Shown one piece after another: positions 21,403 through 33,100 of a DNA stretch of 64,000 bases. Both the position numbers and the translations under genes were made by a program. Origin of the DNA: Euleptes europaea (lineage: Eukaryota > Chordata > Lepidosauria > Squamata > Sphaerodactylidae); NCBI RefSeq assembly GCF_029931775.1, contig NW_026612052.1, forward strand, positions 248,001 to 312,000, given 5' to 3'. The notes beneath the pieces were generated by a model. That model saw only the letters and a list, made by a program, of their open reading frames with translations, was not told the DNA's origin and did not search any database. Each line of letters begins with the position of its first letter. The first letter of the stretch is position 1.

Positions 21403-23790
21403 GAAAGTGAATTAAAACAAAACAAAAACAAACAAAAAAACCAGTAAGGTATAAATGTGAAAGACCCAAAGACGAAAAGTTATTATACACTTTAATATAA
21501 TTTGGTACCCAATGTTCCACAATAAATGCTGAGATTTATAAAATGTTATAATGTGTTTTATCTGGGCATGGGGAAACCACTTCAAAGGACTTTTTCTGTT
21601 ATAGTTAATTGTACAGCTATTACCTCATCTAATAAGCAATCACATTGTTACTTGATGACATACATTGAATAAAGTTATTGCAATCCATTGTTAGTGCTGG
21701 GCTACCGGATGGCTAGAAGGCACTATTTATTTATTCATTCATTTATTTAACTTCTTTTGCCTTATATCATGTTCTTCTCCTTCATTTTGTCCTAAGAACA
21801 GTCCTGTGAGGTAGATTAGGCTGATAATGTGTGATTGGTTTTGTCTAAACAAAGTCCCAGTCTTTAAATGTTTCCTAGAGGAGTGGAATCTAAGCCAAAG
21901 AAACCCGCTGTTCTGCAATCCTATTACCCATTTCGCCCCTCTGTTCTGGCTCCAGAGTGCATGATAATAACCCCAATTTGTCCTAGAAATATTCTGAATA
22001 GAAAATAACTAAACACTTATTTACATACGAAGACACAAGCTAAATGACTTGTAAGAGTACAAGGTCTAGATTGGATCCAGTCTACGTTGGCAATTACCAC
22101 CAATTCTACCTTCCCCTTCCACACACCCCTCATGACATTTGTTAGGGTCTCTTATCCTCCAGGAGCAGCATTTCATGGAGATTGGTGGCCTGCAATGGGA
22201 AAAGCGAGGACGGAAAGGTCTCTCCTGCTGCTGGAAAATGTTCTGTTGATCCAACTCAACATTACTTCATGAGTTGGATGCATCTAGCTTTTCATTCAAC
22301 CTCCGCTAATTCCTCCCTTTATTACAGCTCACATGACACAAAAATGATGCTGATGCAGGCCTCATGATCTCAAGCTTAACCTCTTTCTTCCCATTTCCAC
22401 CAGCAAAAAAGCGGTTGGATCTAACCCCTTGTGCAAAATATCAGGGCCCTGTGCAAGATGAATATGTATTAGGGGGTGTTTCTAAGTTAGTTTACAAACT
22501 AGGGATGGAGTGAAAGCTCACTCAAATGTAATCTCCCCTCAAAGGTTGCAGTATTGTCCTCCTCAAAACAAACCTGTTTTTGGATCTTCCATGAGCTGGT
22601 GCTAGACAAGACATGGCTCTAAAAAAATCCAATGCCACCATTATAATAGACCATCCCCCCTCCAATCCTGGAATGAAGTCTCCGGTTTCATAACAGTGTT
22701 TAATTAGGATGATTAAATAATGTATACTTTTGTGTGGATTTGCCCTTGAATTGGAAAATGGGCCATATTCACATAGACCTAGGGCACAATCTAGGGTGCA
22801 AGTGATGGTAGCCATTACTTTTTATGGATAAAAGAGTCTTTCTCTCAGAGGAAGATCCCTTCCACCAACTGGAAGACTTCATTCGGCGGCATATTTTTCG
22901 CAATGATGGACATCATTGGATCCAGCTGTATATATTTTCCGAGAAGTATTTTCTAAGAAATCACACCATCTTTAAATAGAACAACATAAGGCATTAAATA
23001 AGATATATGGTATGTCATCAGAATAATAATTTAATAAAAACTTTTACCACTAACCATCAGCTGGCAGCAATGAAGAATGGTAGAGAGGTTGATCCATAAA
23101 ACTGCTGCACACTTGTCTTGCTATTGTGTGGAATGACTAGCATTTCCTTATGGAGACAATCAAATCTTTCTACTTCACAAGGCCTTGTACATTATATAAT
23201 AGACACTTTATATAGGGGAGCAACAAACTGTCTACAGAGAGCAACCATTTGATACTTTAAAGAAAAACAATTCAGAACAATTAGCAAGTTCCCCTTCTAA
23301 AACATGTGATGCAATACTCATTAAGGCTTCAAAATACTCCTGTCTGTTATTTGGAACCTTTAGGTAGAAAACCTATCTCCAGAGACCTGTTGAGTGAGCT
23401 CTAGCAAGGGGAATGTCTTGATGATAGGAAAATACATAATTTTTCACTGATAATTAAAAATATTTGTTCTTTCTTTTTCGTACCTCTCTGATAAAAAACA
23501 ACCCTGAGTACCCAAAGGTAACAGAAAATAAAACAAAAATAAATTTGTTAACAAAATGAAGAAAATATAACAGTATATTAATGATGAAGTGAGCTCTAAC
23601 TCTTGAGAGCTTATACTCCCAAAATATTGTTGGTCTCTGAGGTGCTACTGGACTTGAATCTAGGTCTTCTACTGAAGACCACACAGCTACCCTCCTGGAC
23701 GTATGTTAATGAGTGGTGTGTTTGTTTGTTTTAAAATATTTAAATGAGAAAGATCCCTGATTTATCACATGAATACAGTATTACCACAAT
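21403..23790. repeat. Duplicated upstream flank of the OR-E/F/G/H family
   Basis: This 2.4 kb flank has recognisable counterparts upstream of OR-F (39675-42060), OR-G (45443-50960, with insertions) and OR-H (61258-63440). Shared landmarks: an old antisense Sauria-SINE remnant (about 21720-21910, ctgtgaggtagattaggctg), a segment from attggatccagtctacgttg to ggttggatctaacccc (about 22070-22425), and gagagcttatactcccaaaa near 23605. No gene is present. Confidence 0.8.
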
Positions 23791-23794
23791 CCAT

Positions 23795-24040
23795 AACCGC
23801 GTGGTGTAGTGTTTAAGAGCGGCAGATTAATCTGGAGAACTGGTTTGTTTCCTTGCTCCTCTACATGAAGCCTGCTGGGTAACCTTGGGCTAATCACAGT
23901 TCTCTCCGAACTCTCTCAGCCCCACCTACCTCACAAGGTGCCTGTTGTGTGTGTATGGGGGTGGTGGAAATTGTAAGCCACTTTGAGACTCCTTACAGGA
24001 GAGACAAGAGGGGTGTAAAAACCAACTCTTCTTCTTCTTA
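23795..24040 (+). repeat. Sauria-type SINE, shared with the OR-F flank
   Basis: gcgtggtgtagtgtttaaga head, cccacctacctcacaaggtg, aagaggggtgtaaaaaccaa tail. The paralogous site at 42070-42290 carries the same insertion, so it predates the E/F duplication. Confidence 0.85.
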
Positions 24041-24311
24041 TCTGGTGAATGTATTGATTTTTTTAATTCCCATTGGCTGTTTCATTATGTATTTTAAAGA
24101 TAAATTACATTTATGTATTTAGCTTATTTATAGCAGTATTAATAGCCTACTTTAATTGCTGAGACTCAGGGCAGTTTACAAGGTATAAAAATCAGACTGC
24201 ATAAAACTGCCGTGCACTGGTATATCCATGACTCACTTCCCCCTTGCTGCTGGCCATTAGGCCTGTTCTTGCAGAACAGAGTTATTTAGATGCTTGTAAA
24301 GAGCTAGACAC

Positions 24312-24515
24312 CCTGAGCTGTACAGCCCAGGTTATCCCAATCCATCAGATCATGGAAGCTAAACAGGGTCAGCCCAGGTTAGTACTTGGATGAGAGACTA
24401 CCAAGGAACTCCAAGGTCTCTATACAGAAACAGGCAATGGCAAACGACCGCTGCATCTCTTGCTTTGAAAACCCTATGGGCTCATCGTAAGTTAGCTGTG
24501 ACTTGATGGTGATGA
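24312..24515 (+). repeat. 5S-rRNA-derived SINE, shared with the OR-F flank
   Basis: ccatcagatcatggaagcta, ttagtacttggatgagagac, then tcatcgtaagttagctgtga and a gatgatgatg tail. A truncated counterpart lies at 42588-42640. Confidence 0.8.
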
Positions 24516-24539
24516 TGATGATGAAGAAGAGGTGGTTTT

Positions 24540-24900
24540 TATACGTGGTGTAGTGATTAAGAGCAGTGGACTCTAATCTGGAGAGCCAGGTTTGACTCCC
24601 CACTCCTCCACATGAGCTGCAGACTCTCATCTGGTGAACCGGGTTGGTTTCCCCACCCCTACACATGAAACCAGCTGGGTGACCTTGGGCTAGTCACCGT
24701 TTTCTCAGAACTCTTTTGGCCTCACCTACCTCACAAGGCGTCTGTTGTGGGGAATGGAAGGGAAGGAGATTGTAAGCCCATTAGCTTCTCCTTAAAAGGT
24801 AGAGAAAGTTGGCAGATAAAAAACAACTCTTCTCCTCTTCCTCCTCCTCCTCCTCCTCTGATGGCTCTTTCCACCACCACCACCACCACCACCATCAGGG
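24540..24900 (+). repeat. Sauria-type SINE (two-block form) plus microsatellite
   Basis: The head carries the duplicated block (actctaatctggagagccag and ctctcatctggtgaaccggg) that I associate with gecko SINEs. The tail runs into (ctc)n and then (cac)n at about 24875-24893. Confidence 0.8.
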
Positions 24901-26287
24901 CGCTATTTGGTATACACGGTGATCACAAATGCTTTAGAAAGTCTACCTTTGCTCCCAGAAATAATGGCTGCTACAAGTACACTCTCATATGGAGGTGTTA
25001 GTACGTAACTATGGAACTTTCATTCCAGGGTTTAAGCACAACCAGCCTACCCCCTACACTCATGCAGTTTCTTATGTTTGGTTGCCCTCTGGTCTGAGCT
25101 TGCCCTTTCTTTCCCAAATATACATGAGTCTGCCTTTGTACATGTGTTTATTCTAGGTTTAAAAAACCCTCTAGTTTAAAGTAGAGTCAGCCTGTTTACA
25201 AATACACATTCTCCAAAACCCATGGAAATTATAAGTTAAGCCACACCTTCACTTCCTCAATGTGAAATGAGCTAACATGGGTGCAATGTGGCCATGACTT
25301 GTCTTAGTCATACAGTCAGACATTGGACTTGGTTGATAGATCCAGGCAGAAATTAAACAACTGAAGCTTTCCAAAGTATCGTACATACCTAAAACATCTT
25401 TTATTTGGTATATCCCAAAGAATTTTTGCTTGATCTTTATGACCAAATGTAACATCTCTATTTGTGCTTTAGCCATCTGCCCAACTGTTTTATTGCTATC
25501 ACTCCTCAGTAAACTGAGGAGCATTCTAGGTATTCTAGGCTTAGCCTAATGAACAATGCCGGTTTGACTCTGGAACAATGCAGGATTTGGGATGGGCTCA
25601 TGTCTTTGTATGACAGATTCTTTACGGCAGCAGGAAGTGGGAATCAGCAAATTCATTGCTGGGAGCTACTATGGTGCCCAGAACCACCATTTTGGGGATC
25701 ATTGAGATGGCCTAAATGTGAGCTCATTTTGATCTGTCATAATGATGTAATATAATACAGGAACTGCATACAAACTATGTATGCATTTATTTGATGAATA
25801 TCCTGTTAAATGAACACTAAATTATCTGCTACTCTCTCTAGAGCTAGAGCTGCTGGAATGTCCTCTTATACAGACGTATTAAAGAAAGAGAAGCCCTCAT
25901 TATCTTTGCATCTGATAACTATGACCTCCTAGAACACCAGAAAAAACAAGGGGTTTCAAAAGAAGGACATTATCCTTTTGATTCTAAGTGTTATTGAATA
26001 TGGTTTTCAGTTGTACCTTTTATATTTACATATGGTTCCCCCATTTTGATTTTTGAGGGACCATGTTAACGTGTACTGAAGCTGTAGGCACATGGAAAAT
26101 GCATATAAACAGCAGCACACATGTTGGGAGCGTCACACATATCATGTGATCTGCTTTTGAATGGTAGGAATGCCAAAGCCAAAAGTCTGAACATGGAGAT
26201 GGTGAAAGAAGGAACAAGCAACAATTCAAATGGGTTCACTACAACAACATTAGACTGATCACCAATGACAAGATAAATTATCCCAAG
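24901..26287. other. Intergenic between OR-E block and V2R-1
   Basis: No supported gene. This is the region 3' of the V2R-1 stop codon; I could not assign a polyadenylation site with confidence. Confidence 0.4.
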
Positions 26288-27189
26288 TTAACTCTGTTTT
26301 GACATAACATGTCTTCTAGAGTTAAGATTAGGTTTTAAGATTATAATATAACATTTTGGAAAAAAGATACAGCCGAGCAATCCTGCCCCAGAGGCCAAGA
26401 TGGAGAAGATCTCCACAGCTACCATTGATTTTCCTTTAGTGCTCATGTAAGTGGGAACAAAGCACACCCAAACACTGCAAAACACCAACATGCTGAAGGA
26501 AATAAATTTGGCTTCATTAAAGCTATCAGGTAACTTCCTTGCTAAGAAAGCTACCAGAAAACTGACCATGGCTAAGAAGCCCATGTAGCAGAGAGCACAA
26601 TAAAACATGGTGAGTGACCCTTCATGACACTGAATTATGATCTCTCTCCTTTCAGAATACATGTCTAACTCTGGGAAGGGAGGATTTCTTGCTATCCAGA
26701 CAGTACAGACTCCCAGTTGAACAAGAGAACAGCCGAGGACAATGGAGTTTGTGACTCTTTTCCGCAGCCATTTCCTCATCTTGCTTCCTGGTTTGGTGGC
26801 CTCAAAAGCCAGAATCACAGTGATGGTTTTAGCCAACACAGCAGAAACTGCAACCGAGAAAACAAGAAGAAATGTTGTTTGTCGAAGAAGGCAGGTGACT
26901 TTGCTTGGCTGTCCAATAAAGAGCAAGGAGCAGAGGAAAGAAAGCAGGAGGGAGAGGAGGAGAATGTAGGTGATATCCCTGTTGTTGGCCTTGATGATTG
27001 GGGTGTCTTGATATTTAACAAATGTTACCAATATCAGGCTTGTGATGAGGGACAAACCAAGGGAGGAGAGAAAAAAAATAATCCCCAAAGGGTCATTGAT
27101 TGAGAGGAAGTGTATGGTTTTTGGAATACACTGATCTTGTTTGTGGTTGGGATGCTTCTCATCTGGGCATTTGTCACAGTGACCTGCAT
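26288..27189 (-). CDS. V2R-1 exon 6 (seven-helix domain)
   Basis: Acceptor ctttctttttaaag, then [34 protein letters not shown], seven hydrophobic segments, [20 protein letters not shown] and [19 protein letters not shown], ending [16 protein letters not shown]...SKQS and stop. It carries the family-C 'FNEAKFI' and 'PTYxSxKGK' motifs and is open throughout. Confidence 0.95.
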
Positions 27190-30100
27190 CTTTAAAAAGA
27201 AAGGTAATCTGTCAATTATATATCCCACTCAACCTAATTAAAATCCAAATAAAATATGAACTTTATGAATGAATGAATGGTTTTATTTGAATTTAGACAT
27301 AGGCCATTACAAACATATCAAGGATACCAATATGAACTTTATGAAGATTTCAGTAATACACAAGATGAATGAGTTTGGACTTGTGGTCATCATCACACTA
27401 GAGCCTCACTGCCTAGGTTACAAGTTTCTATAGAGCTATTATTATTGATATAAGTACACTGGTTGTGGAGAAACATGGGTGTTTTTGCTTTACATACCAT
27501 GTTAGATGCTTTTGATGTTAGGAATATTGATGTTGTATAAACACTAAAGTTGAATGCTTTGTATACAACAGAGTGGCCATACTATGCAAGTTGGTTTGCT
27601 ACATGACTCTGATATTGCATGACTTCCTATCACATGCTTGGAATTCATATGAAATTGACAGACCACTGATCTCTCCAGGTGAGTATTAGACAAATCACCT
27701 AATATTGAAGCCTTTAACTAGTTGGAAATTGAACCTGGAACCTTAGAAGGCTGAGTCACAATCTGAATTACTAGAGCCAGGGTTCCATACAGAGCCATCC
27801 TTAAAAATTCAAAATACTGATGATTCCTTACCTTCCCAAGGTATGCTACCGGTAGGGTTGCTAGTTCAAGGTTGGGAAATACCTGGAGATTTTGGGGGAT
27901 GAACCTGAGGAGGGCGGAGTTTGGAGAGGGGAGGGACTTCAATGCCATAGAGTCCAATGGCCAAAGCAGCCATTTTCTCCAGGGGAACTGATCTCTGTCA
28001 CCTGGAGATCATTTGTAAATAGCGGGAGATCTCCAGGCACCACCTGGAGGTTGGCATCCCTAGCTACTGGCTTCTGTCCCCTTGATCCTCACCTCCACAA
28101 ACCATTAGAATGCATGAGATTAGCTTTATTTTGTTTTTTAAGGTAATTGTATAGGTTGACAGAAACTGTGACAGATTCCTTCAATAATTACTTCCTATTA
28201 AGTTTGTTTACTTCTTCTCAACTCCATAATGGATTAGGTGGTGTATGTTTGTAAAAGGAAAAAGTACCAACAGTGATGCTGTTTTGACAGTACACCTCTT
28301 ATCTGTGGTGGCTTCCTATCAAAGAGATTAACAACATTTTCAATTGCCTACCTGACTGGTTTGAAATCATCCCCTCTGGACATTGAATACACTGATAGCA
28401 GCAAACTGGCTCCCCCTCCTGCTCCTTTTTTCTATACCCAGAATGGCATCTTTCAGAGCATACAGAGTGAGGCTGTGTCTGAACAGAAATGGAAGAGAAA
28501 GACTGTTGACAGATCAGCAGTGGCTGCTATAAGCAAATATTGAGCATGGAAAACTGGAAGTGATAAATAATGTAATACCGTCTTATCCTTGAGTCAAAGT
28601 TAGTTAGTTATTTGGTCCGGCATATCTTCCATAAGAATTCATGTCATCATAAGAGATATGGGAATCCCATCCTAGTCTAGGTATTATAAGTTAGCATTTA
28701 TTTAATTTGATTTGATACAGAGCATTTCCCCATACCTTTATCTAGTGAAGAAAAGCAGCATATTTTATCTTCTAAGCCTGCTACACTCATATTTCATATG
28801 AGCTAGATGCTAACCACAGCTGACCCTGCTTAGCTTCCAAGATCTGATGACATCCAGGTCCAGGTTAGCCTGGACCATCCAGGTCAGGGCATGTCTCCAT
28901 ATACAGCCAAGCAATGTGACTACTGGTCTTAATTACATCAGCTGTATCCTCTCAGATTCATCTACCTGCTCATTATCCAATGTGATATTTGCTTCTGCTC
29001 TGTCTCTAATGGACAAACAGGTCAGTGACAATTCAGTCAATGAACACAACTCAGACATTACAATATCCAGAAACCAGTGGAAGTAATTTTCACTCTGTTA
29101 GGACACTCTGAAGTTGAAGACACACTGTTGTTAAAGAAGAATGAATTCCAAGTAGGAATCAAAGGTGGAGTTCAGTGTGAAATGACTAAACTGGAATTTA
29201 TTTAGAGGTTTCACATTACTCCTCCCCTACACCCTTGGATCAAATTGAAACTTAGGACCTTTACCTAACTATAAGGTTAGCTTTCTTAGAAAAAACCAAT
29301 AACTTCCCATTTACAACAAGAATTTAAAGTTGTGGATGATATCTGTTAAAAGATTTACAGAAACATGTGTTCAGAAATTTAGTCACTTGTTTCTATCAAG
29401 CTAATTTGACATCCCCACCTACAACCCCCTGCACAGAATTTGATTTTTTTAAAAGAAAGATTTCAACCGAACAAGTATTCTTCCTTTAATCCATTCTCTA
29501 ACTTGCAAGTGTAATTGACTGGTTTTCCTCTGTCAAATGAAGACAGAAGATCAAGCAGTATTTATAAAGAAGCATGCCTGTGTTCAGTAGAGAAATAGAA
29601 GTGTGTGTCTGTGTGTCATTTCCAGTTTCCTTGTGCCATTTCTGTAAAATGTACATGCATTTCAAAAGTATTTCTGTGTCAGAAAATCAACACGACACAG
29701 ACATCATAAGTACAAATGCTGTAGAAATTCTGTATGAAAACAAGGGAATCAGAGAGGCTTCTTATCCTCATGAAATGATTAGCGGGGAATTGTGGCATCC
29801 ACTTGGACACAAGGCATACACCATAAGTGTGCAGTGAGAAAAGAAATCAGGGGAGATTGAATAGGAAAGCTCGTTGGATCTACCCTAGACTCAAAATAAC
29901 CTACCTGATTGAATCCCTTGTTCCATGTGATTACATCATCTTTAATCAAAAATGCCTGCCTCATCCCAGCATGGGGGTCCATCCTTCCAACTTTCACTCG
30001 AGTAAAGGACTCATTGGGGAATACAATGCAATTCACAATGTCAAATCCAGTCACCCAGTCTTGGTTTTCATTAAAAGAGACTTCATCCCCAGCACTGTTG

Positions 30101-33100
30101 TTAAACCTGATGGTTCTCAAAAGATGGTGAAGCTGGATGTGTGGAGAAGATGAAAGAATTTGCCAGATTATGGGTCTTGCCACAAAAGTATCAGAGCCTT
30201 TTTACTGTGATATGTAAACTATAATGATTGGCTCAACCTTGCAAGTACTGAGTTCCCATTGTTTGGCCATTATCTCTTTACTTATCCTACATCTAATGAT
30301 AGTTGTATGGATAAAATAGAATGGGGTCATGCATGCTTCCCTGCACTCTGTGAAAGAAAGATAAATAGTCTACTTATGCATGGTGTTTTATCTATACAAC
30401 TCATTTGAAACTAAAGAATTCTTATTGTTTGGGAAGGTTTTGACAGGATAGAACATAAATGAAGGGGATCCTAGGTGATGTGTGATTGCTACACCTGGAA
30501 CTTGATATCTTTTCTCCCCTAAATAAAAAGAACTCTAGACACTGATTTAAAGAGTGAAAATGATTCAGGTATGGAAAAGCATTTCTCCCATGCTAGCCTG
30601 AAACAGCACCTTGTGGTCAAACCTATAGGAAATCTCCATACTGTCTTGTGTGTTGTGTCTTACTGCTGGTTACCTGCCATTGTGGCATACTCCACAATTT
30701 CCATCTCTCCCTTTTTCTCAGCTTTCTCTGAACAAGCCTGGATGAGTACATTTCATCTAATGCATGAGCCACAACATGGACAGCACTGTAAGTGCTATAG
30801 CTTTGCCCTGTCATGCTAGTTTCAAACATGGCTCCTGGAAGCAGATCCATCAGTCTTGTCCAAGTGATGTGGACATCTAAGAAGTCCGGATAGGAATAAT
30901 GAAGTTTTTCAATGGCACCCTTGTAAAAATCCTGGAGGAAGATGTCACCATTGGGATGTTGAGGATCCAGAGTCTCAAGAAAATCCCGGAATCCAGGCAC
31001 TTCATTGGCATGAATTGTGAAAGACAAAGCACCATGAAAGGGTCTTAGAAACCAGACACTCTGAGAATTCACAGCTGTAAAATCCCACTGCGCGGTCATG
31101 ACCCAAACCTTCCCAGTATAACCTCCTTTTTTACCTTGGTAAAATACATCTAGCCATACAGATAGCCATACTAGGATCCGTAAATCCCCATTTACGATAA
31201 TCACATTGACTTTGCCCTCTGAGAACGAACTATTTATTTTTTCCATCTGCACCGAAAGACGTTTTTCAGTTCTTGTGAATGTTACTGAGATCCACTGAGT
31301 GAAAGCAGCACAAATGCCATGCTCAGTGAGTTGCACCATCATGCTCTGCACAAATGTTTCTCCACTGTCATCACCTGGAGCAACTAGGCCAATCCACTTC
31401 CATTGGAAATGCAGGAGGAGTTGGATTATTCCTTTATATTGTGACTCTTCATTTGGTACCATCCGATAGAAAAAAGGGAACTGGGTTTTATCACTCAGTG
31501 CTGGATCAAAGGAACCGTAACTGAGCTACAAGAGAAGAGAAGGGATCAGTCTGAACTTCTTATCAGAAATCCTCTTTAAAAAGAAGAACCCACTCCGGAG
31601 AAAGCTAGCCATACATAAACATTATTCACATAAGAAAAATAAATTAATTAATCACCATGATTCAGATGTTCAAACTGCTCATGCTGGCACAGATAATTTC
31701 CCTTTCATCGTACCCAGAAAACATTGAGGTGTTATTGGTGCACAAACATTTGCACACTCCTCAGAACAAAACCAGAATATGGGTTGGATCCAGTCAGATT
31801 TTTTTCACGCAGTATTCCCCTATAGCCCCTATTAAGAGCAGTGGTTTAGAGCAGTGGATAGGGTTGTTGGGAAAAAAATTCGGTAAAGTTCGGCTTCGGC
31901 AAAATTCAGCCCTTTTAAATTCGGGACGTGCTGAAGTCCAAACTCCCCTGTTTCGGATCCGTGAAATTTGGCGCTAGATCTGGAGTTCGGGGGAAAATTC
32001 GGCCCCCCGCGGGCCTTCACGGGGCTTCCATGAAGGCACGCGGGGGGGGCTCTTTAAACAGATCTGCGCCTCCCAGGAAACCAGGCAGGGCGGTCTTTAA
32101 AGGTGGGAAAAGGCAGGTTCGGGAAACGCCGAATCTGCTGAATTTATTCGGCGTTTGCCCGAACTCGCCGAATTCACCGCGTCCTTTTCCCGCCTTTTTT
32201 TTAAGTTCGGTTCCATCCAAACCGGAAACCGCCAAATCGGGGGAAATTCGGCAGTTTTTCGGTTCAGGACGAACCGAATCGACAGCCCTAGCGGTGGAGT
32301 CTGATCTGGAGAACCGGGTTTCATTCCCCACTCCTCCACACGAGCAGTGGAGGCTAATCTGGTGAACTGGATTTGTTTCCCCACTACTATACACGAAGCC
32401 AGCTGGGTGACCTTGGGCAAGTCATAGCTCTGATAGAGCTCTCTCAGCCCCACCTACCTCACAGGGAGTCTGTTGTGAGGAGGGGAAGGGAAGGTGATTG
32501 TTATCCGGTTTAAGTCTCCCTTAAGTGGGAGAGAAAGTTGGCATATAAAACCAACTCTTCTTCTTCTATTCCACACAGAGGTCCTGCAATCCCCAGCATA
32601 GACTTTTTTGGTGCACAGTGAAGGCACCTCATCCCTTTTTTAGCAGAGAAAAGCTGCTTAGGTCCCACCATAATTGTTCTGTAAAAGGTTGAAGCTTCAG
32701 TCCCCCACTATCTGTAGAAAAAAATGGTCTAGGGTTAGTTGGCTGAAATGACAAACATTGGAGAACTGATAACCACATAATAGATATCACTGAGATGGAT
32801 TCTCAGCTGTATTGCCAATTGTTTATATAATACCAAATAAATGACAGGGTTTTCTTTAAGATGGTTGTTAACTAGTTGATACTACTCTCAATGGCTCAGT
32901 CATCAAACTAATACAGGGTAGCTTCACTCATTTATAACTGAAAATCCAATGTGTTGTCCTCCCCACAACATACACATGGATAATTTGTCTGTTCAGTCCA
33001 ATTGTGTCTGTACGCCACTTCATTTATAGTAACATACATCCCATTGGGAACTAAATTGTATTCAATTTGTAAAATATTGGGGTTTGATCTTATAAACAGC

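Noticed and set aside
24840-24895. Short regular repeats as a possible CRISPR-like array
   Set aside because: Simple (ctc)n and (cac)n microsatellites after a SINE tail in a vertebrate genome.
31928-32453. Overlapping open frames of 118-145 codons on both strands
   Set aside because: They lie in the CpG-rich hAT-like element and the SINE; open because of composition, no protein motif.
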